Origin: Pectobacterium carotovorum
GTDB lineage: Bacteria; Pseudomonadota; Gammaproteobacteria; Enterobacterales; Enterobacteriaceae
DNA length: 64,000 nucleotides
Reading direction: 5' to 3'
Assembly (NCBI GenBank): GCA_016415585.1
Contig: CP066552.1
Span: 1,178,001-1,242,000 of the forward strand
Part shown: positions 1-10,060 of the stretch, piece by piece
Layout of the letters: every line of letters begins with the position of its first letter
How positions within the stretch are numbered: position 1 is the stretch's first letter
Notes under the pieces: model-generated
Databases searched by the model: none
The model's input: only the letters and a program-made list of their open reading frames with translations
Told to the model about the DNA's origin: nothing
Made by a program: the position numbers and the translations under genes

Positions 1-180
1 GGAAAAAGGATTGCCAGTCTAGTTTTATTTTGACTCTCCGTTTTATTATTCATTTTACGTTATAAAAATAAACGGCATGTCTCGACCCGATAGTCTACGT
101 GATTATTGGGTCGTTGCTGCTGTGATGAATACACGCTCATCGTATTAAATTTCATTTCATTTATTTACAGGCAAATAACG

Positions 181-1137
181 ATGATGGCAAACGGTTATAC
201 CCTGTTTGAAATCAGCCAGTTTAATGCGCCGTTGTTCGCTATTATCTCGCCGTTGAGCTATCCCAAATTACCTGAATATTGGCAGGCTTTTCAACCTGCG
301 GCGTCAGATATATGGCAGCAGCTGCATTTTGGCAAGGATGCCGAAAACTGGCAGATGTGGGCGCCTCTTGTGGTGAAAATAGAAGAAGGCAAACCAGGAG
401 AAACACTGCTGCACTGGCTGACTGAGACACAGCCGGAGCGGCATGGTGGCGTGATCCTCATGCATGGCGAACTGACATTGCAGCAGATGGCTGATTTTTG
501 GCAGCAGCGCATTTCCTGTCTTTGGCCTGATGGCACACGAGCGCTATTTCGTAGCTATGCACCAGAGGTTTTATCGGCCTGGTGGCCTACTCTGGATCGT
601 GCTGCTCAAACGGATTTTCTCGGCTCGCTGAATAATATGTATTTACCCATAGTGAGTAGCGAACATGGGGAGTATCAGCTATTCGCACAACAGGAAATGA
701 ATAACGAAAATAAGAACGAAATTAAGAAAGACTATCAAATTAATTTAACGCGTTATCAATATTATCTTCTCGCTAATGACAATCGCCTACACCGGTTGGC
801 AAATGAACTCTTTCTTTTTGTCAGCGCGAAATGTGTTTTTCCACTGGACATCGAAATAGTAAAAGAACGCTTTATTAGCGGCATTGCATTAGCAGGAAAA
901 TATTATCCCAAAGCCAGCGAAGCGGAGTGTGAAGCCTGGTCCGCTCATCGCTGGGTACTCGGTAGTGAATTTTATTTGCACCCGATCTTTATTCATCTGA
1001 CAGAGCGCTATTCGATTGCGGACAGTATTCGGATTTTTAAATCCGAACCTGAACGCATTGAGAGCGTGCAACTTAATTACCATCGCCCCAGTTGGATGCG
1101 GGGAGAGTTACCTGACATAACGGAGGTCACGCTGTGA
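181..1137 (+). CDS. DUF4123 type VI effector adaptor
   Basis: Predicted cytoplasmic chaperone/adaptor (DUF4123, Tap/Tec-type) that helps load a cargo effector onto the VgrG spike of a type VI secretion system. The N-terminal half has the family look: a run around GGVILMHGELTLQQMADFW followed by LWPDGTRALFRSYAPEVL, the region that in DUF4123 proteins reads as a bypass helix and an R-x-Y/F-x-P strand. The C-terminal part is less conserved. The ATG at 181 was preferred to an upstream GTG at 106, because residues encoded before it look non-coding. It overlaps the next gene by four bases (GTGA), indicating translational coupling in an adaptor-adaptor-Rhs operon. Family assignment is by recognition; its VgrG partner lies outside the window. 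Confidence 0.75.
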   Translation: MMANGYTLFEISQFNAPLFAIISPLSYPKLPEYWQAFQPAASDIWQQLHFGKDAENWQMWAPLVVKIEEGKPGETLLHWLTETQPERHGGVILMHGELTLQQMADFWQQRISCLWPDGTRALFRSYAPEVLSAWWPTLDRAAQTDFLGSLNNMYLPIVSSEHGEYQLFAQQEMNNENKNEIKKDYQINLTRYQYYLLANDNRLHRLANELFLFVSAKCVFPLDIEIVKERFISGIALAGKYYPKASEAECEAWSAHRWVLGSEFYLHPIFIHLTERYSIADSIRIFKSEPERIESVQLNYHRPSWMRGELPDITEVTL

Positions 1138-2051
1138 GTGTATCGCAACCTTTCCTTGAATTGACGCCGGAAGATGACGCTGTCTGGCAAACGCGTATCG
1201 CTCAGGGCGGCTGTTTTGTTATCGCCGAAGCGTCGATGAACGATGCTGTGCCGTGGCTGGCCGAACGCTGGGGGGGCAGCCTGGAACAGACGCGCTTGTA
1301 CTGGGGTGAGGCAGGGCGCGTTCATGCCTCGGTGTCACCCTACTGCATCCCGCTTCATGCCGCTAACTGGTCGCAGGTGAAAGAACACATTGTCACCCAG
1401 CTTGGCTGGGGAATGGGTCTACAGCTGGAATGGTTTATGCAGGCATATTCACCGCTCGATCAACTGCTTGAGGTTACAAAGCATCTGCGACAGTGGAGCC
1501 TGGTGACCTCACCTTCTGGGGAGAATGCCATCCTGCGCGTGGGGGACTGGCAGGTGGTGAATCAGCTATTATCCGCCAGCTCCGCACAAGAAGCCTGTGC
1601 ACTCTATGGCCCAATAGCCAGCTTCTGCGACATTTCCCCTGACGGCGCGGTACGTGCCTTAAATCTCACTGCCCGCGAACCACACTCTATTCCAGACATC
1701 CTGCCGCGCCAACTGAGTGACGAACAATGGCAAGCCATCATGGTGCCTTACGGACATCACAATCTGGCGCGCTATAGGGAACATCTGCGTGCTTACCATG
1801 CTGACTGGCAACACGCGCCTGATGATGAACTACAGGCGTTTACCCATCAGCAGACGGAACAGGCGAAAAACAACGGCTTTAACAACGACCGCGATATCGT
1901 GCGCTGGCTGGCATTGGCGACAGAACTCTCGCCGGAATTCATGCATCAGCCCTGGGCAAAAAATATTCTGATACAGCCTGAATACATTGGCACGCAAAGC
2001 CGTATGGATCGTCTGTATCAGGCAGCCATTGACCACCTGGACGAAGCATAA
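1134..2051 (+). CDS. Second DUF4123-like adaptor
   Basis: A 305-residue protein that also resembles DUF4123 adaptors, though more divergent. Supporting features are a central GEAGRVHASVSPYCIPL segment, a WGMGLQLEWF strand, a helix with LLEVTKHLRQWSLV, then ILRVGDWQVVNQLL and LYGPIASF, which match the order of conserved blocks in the family. It starts at a GTG overlapping the stop of the preceding adaptor and ends 20 bases before the rhs start, so the three genes probably form one transcript. Two tandem adaptors before one Rhs effector suggest that both are needed for loading, perhaps as a heterodimer; that is inference. The alternative is a co-transcribed chaperone of unknown family. Confidence 0.6.
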   Translation: MSVSQPFLELTPEDDAVWQTRIAQGGCFVIAEASMNDAVPWLAERWGGSLEQTRLYWGEAGRVHASVSPYCIPLHAANWSQVKEHIVTQLGWGMGLQLEWFMQAYSPLDQLLEVTKHLRQWSLVTSPSGENAILRVGDWQVVNQLLSASSAQEACALYGPIASFCDISPDGAVRALNLTAREPHSIPDILPRQLSDEQWQAIMVPYGHHNLARYREHLRAYHADWQHAPDDELQAFTHQQTEQAKNNGFNNDRDIVRWLALATELSPEFMHQPWAKNILIQPEYIGTQSRMDRLYQAAIDHLDEA

Positions 2052-2071
2052 AATAAAAAGGACGTCATTTC

Positions 2072-5000
2072 ATGAGTCAGGATAAACAGGCTTCATTACA
2101 CCAAAGTGGTGCCGCAGCGAAAAAAGAGTTTTCAACGGATAAAATTATTCAAGGGGGATGTAAAGAATGTGCGTGTGAAACCTTTGTTCAGTATGTTTAC
2201 TCATCAGGGGATCCCGTGCCAAATGCCCCTTTTGTTTTAACCGATAGCAAGGGGAATAAAACCGACGGACAAACGGATGAAAATGGTTACTTTAAAGTCC
2301 AAAATATGGCGTGTAGTACTTATCAACTTGATATTAAGGAAGGTTCAGATGATTTTTCTTCCCCTGATACCGTAGAGAATAATCCAGTCCTTCAATCTAA
2401 TCCCGCTCATGCAGCGTTAGCGGGGGAATATTTCACACTTTATTTGCTACTGCATAAAAAAGGGATTGTAGAGTACGACACCGAGGACAGTGAACGCTAT
2501 GATGAAGTGAATGTTGATGATAGTACATGGGGGGGACGATTTTTTTCTAATGTAGAAGATAAATATCAACTAGCCTATGACCGTTTTCAAACATTAAAAA
2601 AACAAATTAATGCAGGGGATCGTGAATTCAAACGGGCAATTAATAAAATTCACCATAGCTTGTCGGCAGAGGTTGCCGATCAGACAACAGAAACAGCGGT
2701 TTTGCTGCTTTGTCAAATCATTCTCGGTTTTATCCCTGTTGTTGGTCAGGCACCCGATGTTTATTTTATTGGTGAGTGGTGTTGGGCCGCCTATAAAAAA
2801 CCAGATAACCTAGAGGATAACTACTTCCTTGCTGAAGGTGCACTGAATGTTGTAGGTGTTATTCCTGGTCCTGGACATGCGTTAAAAATTGCGGGTAAAT
2901 CTATTTTCCGTGCAATGAAGGCATTAGAAAAAAGTGCGTTAGATAATCAAGCTGTTCAGTTGGCTGTTCGTGAAATTAGAAATATATCTAATGGTAATAT
3001 TGTTCGATGGTTAACTGACTTCGCGGAAAAAATTAATAAAGAGGCTAAAGAGGCTATAAATCTTCTCAATAAAATAATTACGGCTATTGAACTGATGGTG
3101 AATAACGCCACAAGTTCAGCAAAAAGTTGGATTATTGCATTTGCAAAAGATAGCTTTTCGGCAATTTGTGGGGTTATTAAAAAACTAATTAATAAATTTA
3201 AAGAAATTATTGATGGGATTATCCAGAAAGTTAATACGTTTATTGGGAAAATTATTACCAGAAAATCTGGAACAGCGGTAGGTAAAGATAAGGCGGCAAA
3301 ACCTGAAATTAAAGTTGCAGATAAAACTCCATCAGATGTTGATGGCACTCCCGGCCATACGTCATCTACGGCTAGCACGGCAGATGGAAAGACCTGCTCT
3401 ACATCAAATAAATGCCAAGGTGAAGGTGAACCAGTCGATATGGCCACGGGGTATATGGTGGAGTGGCGTACTGATTTCCAACTAGCTGGTATTTTACCGC
3501 TGGCGATGAAGCGTTATTACCGGTCTGGTGGTGAGAGGAAGTCAGGTTTATTAGGATCACTATGGCGTAGTAATTGGGATATGAGCCTGATACTTGAAGA
3601 AGGTGTGGTGACACTGACTGACGGTGAGTTCAATCAGGCGATATTTGTTTTGCCTGTCGAGGGGGAATGTACCCGTTCGCCATCTAACCCACAGTGGCGA
3701 TTGACCCGCCAACAGGGGCGGTTGATTCTGCAATATGCAGGTGGTTTGCATTATCGGTTTGAGCACGCCAGAGGGATGGAATTATGCCTAACATCCATAG
3801 AAGATCGCCAGGATAACCAGATCTCGCTGATTTGGGAGTTTGGCGTATTACGCTGGGTGGCTTTGCCTGATAAGCGCTTGATTCATGTGGAAACCCGTCG
3901 TCAGCGCATTACTTGTTTAACGTTATGTGATGCTAATCGCAAGCCTTTGAAAACACTGGCTAGCTATACCTATGACAGAAATGGATATTTACTGAGCGTA
4001 CGGGCAGACGAGGGGCGTAACTTTGATTATCGTTATTCTCCTGAAGGTTGGTTGGTACGCTGGTCGGATTTAGCATTGACTTGGGTTGAGCACGACTACG
4101 ATAAAAAAGGCCGTGTAATACGTGACAGAACCTCGGAAGGCTACTGGCCGGGGCACTTTGAATATGACGATGATACTCTGACCAGTCATTACCACAGCGG
4201 ATTTGGTGGGGTGACCAGCTATGTGCGCGATGAGCGTAATAATATTCTGTCAAAGCGTACGCCGGACGGTGGTGAGACCCAATTCGAGTGGGTGGACAAC
4301 CAACTGGTGGCAGAGACTGATCCGCTGGGGGGCCGCACGGCGTATCAGCGCAATGACTGGGGGCTGGTGACCGAGGTTACCCTGCCCGACGGCGCGACAC
4401 ATCACTACGCGTATGACGATAACGGACAACTGCTGGCTTATATCGACCCGCTGGGCAGCGAATGGCATTACCAGCGTAATGCTGCTGGGCAGGTTGTTGA
4501 AGTGAACGACCCGGAAGGGCGCGAGTGGCTGTATCGTTACGGTGAAACAGGGCAACTGTCGACGGTGATAGGCCCGGATGGCGTGTTGCAGTGTTATCAC
4601 TATAACCGCCGTGGCCTGCTGAGCCGCCTTGAGCGGGATAATGCACCGGCGGTGATGTTCCGGTATGACGACCTTGACCGCCTGACGGAGCGGCATATCG
4701 GGCATGAAGCGGGTGTGCAGGTGCGGCGCTGGGAGTATGACGGCGTGCGTGAGTCACCGTCGAAAGTGGTGTACGAAGACGGCAGCGAAACGCAGTTTGG
4801 TTACGATGTGGAAGGTAACCTGACGGCGGTGACGGATGCGCTGGGGCAACGTTACCAGTTCCGCTACGGGGCGTTTGATAATCTGCTGGAAGCGACCGAC
4901 CCACTGGGGGCGACGGTGCGCTATCACTATAACGCGGAAGCGGAGTTCGCCGGAGTAACGAACAGTCATGGACGGGACTGGACGTACGGCTTTGACTCCA

Positions 5001-6865
5001 GCGGTCGGCTGAATGAGGAGCGGCATTACGACGGGCGGGTGTACCGGTATCAGTACGATGTGGCAGACCGTCTGGTGCAGCGTACTGCGCCGGATAGCAG
5101 CGCGCTGCATTACGAGCACGATGCGGCAGGGCGGATAACGCGTATCACGGCGCGGAAAGCGGACGGGGAAACCGACGGCATTACCGAACTGGCGTATGAC
5201 GTGGCGGGCCGGCTGACCAGAGCCGCCAGCCCGGATGCGGTGGTGGAATATGCCTATAACCGGGCGGGTCAGGTGACGTCGGAAACGGTGAACGGCGAGG
5301 CGGTGCAGAGCGGTTACGATGCAGGCGGCCAGCGTGCCGTGGTCGAAGGGATACTGGCGCCGCTGCAACTGGCGTGGCAGTCGGGGCGGCTGTCGTCGCT
5401 GGGCATTGGTTCCCATCAGCCGTTGCAGTTCAGCCACACGTCAGCGGGAGAAGAGCAGCGGCGCACTAACGGCAGCGGATTTGCATTGCGCCACGAGTGG
5501 AGCCCGACGGGGCTGCTGCAGCGTCAGGCGCTCGAAGGGGCGGACGGCCGGGTGAATGACGTGCTGGAGCGCCGTTACCAGTACGATGTGCTGGACCGTC
5601 TGACGGGTATCAGCGACAGCCACTGGGGCGAGCAGGCGTTCCGGCTGAACGGGGCAGGCCAGGTGACGGCAGAGCGTCGCGATGAGGGACGGCGGCGTCA
5701 GGCGCGGCTGTTTGGCTACGACAGCGAACAGAACCTGTGCGAGATGTCGCAGATAGCGCCGGGGCTGGGTGAGACGCTGAAGGTGCAGGATGCGGTGGTG
5801 CAGGCGTCGGCGCGGTACGATGCAGCAGGCCGAGTGGTGGAGCGGGGCCATACGCAGTACCGGTATGATGACTGCGGGCGTCTGGCGATGAAGCGGGAAA
5901 CGCGGCCGGGATTCAGGCCGAAGGACACGCACTTTAACTGGGACGTGCAGGACCGTCTGGTACGGGTGAGTCTGCCGGACGGGGCGCGGTGGCGCTATCG
6001 TTACGATGCGTTTGGTCGCAGAGTCAGCAAGGTGCGCGAGGGACAGGCTCCTTCGGCGCTGGCGGTCGCGCGGGTGGCGTATCGGTGGGACGGTGACCAG
6101 CTTATCGGTCAGCAGCAGTACTATGCAGATGGCAGTGCCGCAAGGGAAGTGCAGTGGGTGTACGAGCCGGGTAGTTTCCGGCCGCTGGCGCAGGTGGAGG
6201 CACAGGGCGACAGCACGCAACTGCACTACATCGTGACCGACCTGACGGGAACGGCGAGAGAGCTGTGCAGCGAGGAAGGGGAAATCCGCTGGCGTGGCGA
6301 GCAAGGGCTGTGGGGGGCACACCGTGAAGAGCGACGGCCTATCCCGCTGCGGCGCTACCTGGGCGATGCAGCGAACGAGGAAGTGTACTGTGAGCTGCGC
6401 TATCAGGGACAGCTGTATGACGCGGAAACGGGGCTTTACTACAACCGGCATCGTTACTATGATGCGGATAGCGGACAGTACCTGTCGCCAGACCCTATAG
6501 GTTTACACGGTGGCATTCGACCTCAGGCGTACGTCCACAACCCATTAGAGTGGGTAGATCCGCTGGGACTGGCTGCATCTGGATGTAAAGGTACAAGCCA
6601 TTTAGATAATCCAAAGAAAAAGGTTAATTCTGCTGAGGTTGGCGATATTGTTCGAACTCCATCATCACATCCTGAGGATTTTACAAAGATAAGGGGAGGG
6701 GATTATAAAAATCAAAATACAGGAGAAATATGGAGTAAAAGTAATACCACTCATAGTGATAAGTTAGGAGAATGGAAGGTTGGGATAGGAAAGAATGCAC
6801 CTACCCCAAGTAAAAAAATTACCGTGGGGATGAGTGATGGAAAAATCATTAAAATTGACAAGTGA
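2072..6865 (+). CDS. Rhs polymorphic toxin, full length
   Basis: Large Rhs effector of 1597 residues, expected to be exported by type VI secretion and to deliver its C-terminus into competitor cells. Order of parts: a Cys-bearing N-terminus ([11 protein letters not shown]), an Ig-like/SpaA-like segment (about 45-95), hydrophobic stretches near 205-240 and 260-280, a Lys-rich amphipathic helical region (about 315-400), a DUF6531-type start of the shell ([10 protein letters not shown], about 450), many YD repeats (600-1420), and the Rhs core [16 protein letters not shown] near 1450. The hypervariable toxin follows VDPLGL and spans roughly 1500-1597. No PAAR domain is seen. The toxin family is not recognised with certainty; the [15 protein letters not shown] block with a downstream GEWKVG vaguely resembles predicted Ntox domains. 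The AT-rich tail differs sharply in base composition from the GC-rich shell, as expected for exchangeable toxins. The ribosome site is AAGGAC. Confidence 0.92.
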   Translation: MSQDKQASLHQSGAAAKKEFSTDKIIQGGCKECACETFVQYVYSSGDPVPNAPFVLTDSKGNKTDGQTDENGYFKVQNMACSTYQLDIKEGSDDFSSPDTVENNPVLQSNPAHAALAGEYFTLYLLLHKKGIVEYDTEDSERYDEVNVDDSTWGGRFFSNVEDKYQLAYDRFQTLKKQINAGDREFKRAINKIHHSLSAEVADQTTETAVLLLCQIILGFIPVVGQAPDVYFIGEWCWAAYKKPDNLEDNYFLAEGALNVVGVIPGPGHALKIAGKSIFRAMKALEKSALDNQAVQLAVREIRNISNGNIVRWLTDFAEKINKEAKEAINLLNKIITAIELMVNNATSSAKSWIIAFAKDSFSAICGVIKKLINKFKEIIDGIIQKVNTFIGKIITRKSGTAVGKDKAAKPEIKVADKTPSDVDGTPGHTSSTASTADGKTCSTSNKCQGEGEPVDMATGYMVEWRTDFQLAGILPLAMKRYYRSGGERKSGLLGSLWRSNWDMSLILEEGVVTLTDGEFNQAIFVLPVEGECTRSPSNPQWRLTRQQGRLILQYAGGLHYRFEHARGMELCLTSIEDRQDNQISLIWEFGVLRWVALPDKRLIHVETRRQRITCLTLCDANRKPLKTLASYTYDRNGYLLSVRADEGRNFDYRYSPEGWLVRWSDLALTWVEHDYDKKGRVIRDRTSEGYWPGHFEYDDDTLTSHYHSGFGGVTSYVRDERNNILSKRTPDGGETQFEWVDNQLVAETDPLGGRTAYQRNDWGLVTEVTLPDGATHHYAYDDNGQLLAYIDPLGSEWHYQRNAAGQVVEVNDPEGREWLYRYGETGQLSTVIGPDGVLQCYHYNRRGLLSRLERDNAPAVMFRYDDLDRLTERHIGHEAGVQVRRWEYDGVRESPSKVVYEDGSETQFGYDVEGNLTAVTDALGQRYQFRYGAFDNLLEATDPLGATVRYHYNAEAEFAGVTNSHGRDWTYGFDSSGRLNEERHYDGRVYRYQYDVADRLVQRTAPDSSALHYEHDAAGRITRITARKADGETDGITELAYDVAGRLTRAASPDAVVEYAYNRAGQVTSETVNGEAVQSGYDAGGQRAVVEGILAPLQLAWQSGRLSSLGIGSHQPLQFSHTSAGEEQRRTNGSGFALRHEWSPTGLLQRQALEGADGRVNDVLERRYQYDVLDRLTGISDSHWGEQAFRLNGAGQVTAERRDEGRRRQARLFGYDSEQNLCEMSQIAPGLGETLKVQDAVVQASARYDAAGRVVERGHTQYRYDDCGRLAMKRETRPGFRPKDTHFNWDVQDRLVRVSLPDGARWRYRYDAFGRRVSKVREGQAPSALAVARVAYRWDGDQLIGQQQYYADGSAAREVQWVYEPGSFRPLAQVEAQGDSTQLHYIVTDLTGTARELCSEEGEIRWRGEQGLWGAHREERRPIPLRRYLGDAANEEVYCELRYQGQLYDAETGLYYNRHRYYDADSGQYLSPDPIGLHGGIRPQAYVHNPLEWVDPLGLAASGCKGTSHLDNPKKKVNSAEVGDIVRTPSSHPEDFTKIRGGDYKNQNTGEIWSKSNTTHSDKLGEWKVGIGKNAPTPSKKITVGMSDGKIIKIDK

Positions 6866-7418
6866 TTCTTTTCATTTGACTAATATTAATTTCAGTTCAT
6901 TTAGTTCATCAAATAAATGGGTTGGTTGTTTTGAAAGAAACTCATCATTTTCACTGTCGTTAATTGATGAGTCTATAAAAATAGTGAGTGATTTTTTTTC
7001 TCCATATTGGGAGGGTTTTTTTGCTCTGTCAGCCTTATCTTTTGATGATGAAAGGGAACGTGATGAGAGTATAATAAATGAATATGGAGGGTTGTATAAT
7101 GATTCTAAGGTTAATGGTTATTTGAAATCACTAAATGATGATTTTGAAAGTTACTTATATGGTGATGCTCTGTTGTCAGCATCTTCATTAAGTCTGCATT
7201 TTGATAATAATAATTTCATGGATGTTTGTAAGTTAATTATGGGGCATGGAGGTGTGTTAGGCCAGGTTTTTTTTATGGTTAATTTGAAGTTAAAATTGGC
7301 GATATATCCTCATGGTGATATCGGTTTTGGTATCATATCTTTTGATGAGGATGACGTTTTTTGTCAATCTTTTTTGAATTCTCTCAGTGGAAATAAGAAA
7401 TTTAATGTAATTACATGA
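6837..7418 (+). CDS. Presumed immunity protein for the Rhs toxin
   Basis: A 193-residue, acidic, AT-rich gene overlapping the 3' end of rhs by about 29 bases. It has no signal peptide or clear membrane segment, so a cytoplasmic immunity protein is expected. Start is ATG at 6837 with a GTG one codon earlier as alternative. The family is not recognised. Position directly after a variable Rhs tip, low GC and the overlap are the reasons for the call. Two hairpin terminators follow at 7428-7487. Confidence 0.65.
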   Translation: MEKSLKLTSDSFHLTNINFSSFSSSNKWVGCFERNSSFSLSLIDESIKIVSDFFSPYWEGFFALSALSFDDERERDESIINEYGGLYNDSKVNGYLKSLNDDFESYLYGDALLSASSLSLHFDNNNFMDVCKLIMGHGGVLGQVFFMVNLKLKLAIYPHGDIGFGIISFDEDDVFCQSFLNSLSGNKKFNVIT

Positions 7419-7427
7419 TTTTTTATT

Positions 7428-7447
7428 AAACCTATAATAGGTTTTAT
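7428..7447 (+). terminator. Hairpin after first immunity gene
   Basis: Perfect palindrome AAACCTA-TAA-TAGGTTT followed by a T-rich run, nine bases after the immunity stop. It is AT-rich, so probably a weak terminator backing up the next one. Confidence 0.5.
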
Positions 7448-7452
7448 TTTAT

Positions 7453-7487
7453 AGCCGAAAGCGATCACTCGATCCTTCCGGCTTTTT
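7453..7487. terminator. Cassette-end hairpin, copy 1
   Basis: Inverted repeat AGCCGAAAGCGATC ... GATCCTTCCGGCT followed by TTTT. Near-identical hairpins close the other two toxin/immunity cassettes at 9600 and 10880. It lies between an upstream plus-strand immunity gene and a minus-strand SymE-like gene, so it could terminate both. Confidence 0.75.
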
Positions 7488-7508
7488 CATTTTATTAGTG
7501 GTCAATCG

Positions 7509-7708
7509 CTACAAATTAATCTGCGTCTCAACAATAATCCTCCCCCTTTCCACCGTAACGGTAACGGGCATCCCGGTGATAAAGCCACACTCTTCGAGCC
7601 AGCGGCCTTTGAGGTTGATGGCGGAGGGCGGGTTGGGCTTGCCGTTGTGCTGTAAGTAGACCGCTTTTAGTTCCACACACTTTTTGAGATTTCCGGTTTC
7701 TCGGCCAT
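7509..7708 (-). pseudogene. SymE-like gene broken by one-base frameshift
   Basis: Minus-strand reading ends in INLKGRWLEECGFITGMP, the core of the SymE/AbrB-like toxin family (compare LKGQWLEAAGFATG in E. coli SymE). The good frame lacks a start. The frame with an ATG at 7708 (MAEKPEISK) breaks at a run of five A on the minus strand (7681-7685); one more A would give an uninterrupted 66-residue protein ending at the TAG at 7509. SymE in E. coli is an SOS-induced type I toxin related to AbrB folds. This copy is shorter than E. coli SymE (about 113 residues). The frameshift could be decay, a phase-variable tract or a sequencing error. Confidence 0.6.
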
Positions 7709-7725
7709 CAGCCGATATTCTTCCG

Positions 7726-9208
7726 GCGTCAGGCGCTCGAAGGGGCGGACGGCCGGGTGAATGACGTGCTGGAGCGCCGTTACCAGTACGATGTGCTGGA
7801 CCGTCTGACGGGTATCAGCGACAGCCACTGGGGCGAGCAGGCGTTCCGGCTGAACGGGGCAGGCCAGGTGACGGCAGAGCGTCGCGATGAGGGACGGCGG
7901 CGTCAGGCGCGGCTGTTTGGCTACGACAGCGAACAGAACCTGTGCGAGATGTCGCAGATAGCGCCGGGGCTGGGTGAGACGCTGAAGGTGCAGGATGCGG
8001 TGGTGCAGGCGTCGGCGCGGTACGATGCAGCAGGCCGAGTGGTGGAGCGGGGCCATACGCAGTACCGGTATGATGACTGCGGGCGTCTGGCGATGAAGCG
8101 GGAAACGCGGCCGGGATTCAGGCCGAAGGACACGCACTTTAACTGGGACGTGCAGGACCGTCTGGTACGGGTGAGTCTGCCGGACGGGGCGCGGTGGCGC
8201 TATCGTTACGATGCGTTTGGTCGCAGAGTCAGCAAGGTGCGCGAGGGACAGGCTCCTTCGGCGCTGGCGGTCGCGCGGGTGGCGTATCGGTGGGACGGTG
8301 ACCAGCTTATCGGTCAGCAGCAGTACTATGCAGATGGTAGTGCCGCAAGGGAAGTGCAGTGGGTGTACGAGCCGGGTAGTTTCCGGCCGCTGGCGCAGGT
8401 GGAGGCACAGGGCGACAGCACGCAACTGCACTACATCGTGACCGACCTGACGGGAACGGCGAGAGAGCTGTGCAGCGAGGAAGGGGAAATCCGCTGGCGT
8501 GGCGAGCAAGGGCTGTGGGGGGCACACCGTGAAGAGCGACGGCCTATCCCGCTGCGGCGCTACCTGGGCGATGCAGCGAACGAGGAAGTGTACTGTGAGC
8601 TGCGCTATCAGGGACAGCTGTATGACGCGGAAACGGGGCTTTACTACAACCGGCATCGTTACTATGATGCGGATAGCGGACAGTACCTGTCGCCAGACCC
8701 GATAGGGCTGGGTGGGGGAATAAGGCCACAAGCCTATGTTCATAACCCGCTCATTTGGGTTGATCCGCTCGGGTTAACGGAAAAAGAAGGCGTCACAACC
8801 TTTTATCATGCCGGGAATATACAAGGCCCTATAGATCCTTCAAAAGGTCGGGCAAACTTAGATTTTAACCCAGCAGGTCAAGGCGGCTTTTATGTAACAA
8901 CAGACAAAGTTCAAGCGGAAGAATGGTCAAAACTACGCGATCACCCTACGATCGCCCAGTTTGATATTCCGAATTCTGAACTCAAAAAACTTGATATCAA
9001 AGATTTCAGCTCAGCCAATGGTGAATGGGCTGATTTTGTGACTCAAGGCAGAGCTGGGACTCTTTCCCATAGTCATGATGCTGTGAGTGGTCCGATGTTG
9101 GGTAATCCAGGTGCAGTGAAAAGAGGAAAGGTTCCGACAAGTAAAGGCAGCCAATTTGCTATCTTTTCTGATGAAGCAGCAAGACTATTCGACAGATTTA
9201 AATTATAG
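7726..9208 (+). pseudogene. Orphan Rhs tip 2 with ADP-ribosyltransferase-like toxin
   Basis: Displaced 3' end of an rhs gene, lacking the N-terminus and most of the shell. Bases 7726-8700 repeat 5521-6495 of the intact rhs with only one base difference noticed. After VDPLGL (about 8757-8771) comes a new toxin of some 140 residues: [17 protein letters not shown] near its start and [17 protein letters not shown] behind it, which resemble DUF3990/ADP-ribosyltransferase-like folds (family by eye only). The frame is open from 7726 but the first usable start is GTG at 7757 with no ribosome site, so it is probably silent until recombined into the full rhs. Its immunity gene follows after 11 bases. 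Confidence 0.8.
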
Positions 9209-9219
9209 AGACTAATATT

Positions 9220-9594
9220 ATGATAGACGATGTGAATATATCTGATAATTTGACTTTTTGTGATAATGAAACCGGTGATGAAGTTATATTTAATTATCAT
9301 ACTTGGTGCGAAGTAATAATTGCTGTGGTTTTTAAATATACTGGAAAGACCAAAGAGGAAAGTGACTACTTAGTTCATTCTAGCCAATTAATAAAAAATG
9401 CTACTAATAGCTATATGTCAGTTGTGCTGTGTAGTCATGAGATTGAGTACCATTGGGCTATGTTGATAGCATATGGTGATTTATATTGGAAGAATGGGGT
9501 CAGTCAAGATGAACCTGATGGATATTGGGAATGGGAATCTGAATACAGAAAGGCTAATTGTTTAGCTGAAGAAAGTTTTGTCTTTATTGATTGA
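9220..9594 (+). CDS. Presumed immunity protein for orphan tip 2
   Basis: A 124-residue acidic protein (many Asp/Glu and Tyr/Trp), with no signal peptide. It begins 11 bases after the orphan toxin stop and is AT-rich like the toxin. Family not recognised. It is inferred to neutralise the ADP-ribosyltransferase-like domain encoded just upstream; retaining an immunity gene next to a silent toxin could also protect against kin carrying the toxin. Confidence 0.6.
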   Translation: MIDDVNISDNLTFCDNETGDEVIFNYHTWCEVIIAVVFKYTGKTKEESDYLVHSSQLIKNATNSYMSVVLCSHEIEYHWAMLIAYGDLYWKNGVSQDEPDGYWEWESEYRKANCLAEESFVFID

Positions 9595-9599
9595 GTTTT

Positions 9600-9638
9600 A
9601 GCCGGAAGCGATCACGCGATCCTTCCGGTTTTTTTATT
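9600..9638. terminator. Cassette-end hairpin, copy 2
   Basis: AGCCGGAAGCGATC-ACGC-GATCCTTCCGGTT followed by a run of T, starting five bases after the immunity stop. Same design as copies at 7453 and 10880. Confidence 0.75.
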
Positions 9639-9656
9639 TTATTAGTGGTCAATCGC

Positions 9657-9850
9657 TATAAATTAATCTGCGGCTCAATAGTAATCTTTCCCCACTCAAC
9701 TGTGACGGTAACGGGCATCCCGGTGATAAATCCCGACTCTTCGAGCCAGCGGCCTGCCAGTGTTAACGTGCCGTTGTCCTACCCAGTTCGCTCCTTCTGT
9801 CTCGTTATCGTCGAGTTTAGCCATTAGCGCCGCGAGAAAACCCAGTTCAT
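9657..9850 (-). pseudogene. Second antisense SymE-like remnant (mosaic)
   Basis: On the minus strand, GTLTLAGRWLEESGFITGMP and a tail ending in INL then TAG at about 9657-9659 match the SymE-like remnant at 7509. Upstream, in another frame, AALMAKLDDNETEGANWVG matches the middle of the intact SymE-like protein at 10936-11280 ([19 protein letters not shown]). A one-base loss near 9780 separates the two frames. It is therefore a frameshifted hybrid of two SymE-like types. The upstream boundary is uncertain. Confidence 0.6.
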
Positions 9851-10060
9851 TAATAAAACGACTAATGGCAGCGGCTGCCGTCGCTGTTATGATGTGGCAC
9901 AGGCAGACAGGGAAGTCACAGCATGGCGGTAGCGTGTCCGGGCAAAAGTGCGTGTCAGGGGGCGGGTTACGGGGGGGGGCCGAAAACTCTGCCTGAAAAG
10001 CATTTTGTTTCAATGGGTTAAGTGCGCTAAGAAATACGACTGTATCAGGATCGTCCCTAT

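Noticed and set aside
106..180. N-terminal extension of the first DUF4123 gene
   Set aside because: Its residues look non-coding and the ATG at 181 fits the family better.
4250..8743. Long open frames antisense to the rhs shell (up to 358 codons)
   Set aside because: They mirror the GC-rich, YD-repeat coding strand, appear in both repeat copies, and lack starts with ribosome sites or recognisable domains.
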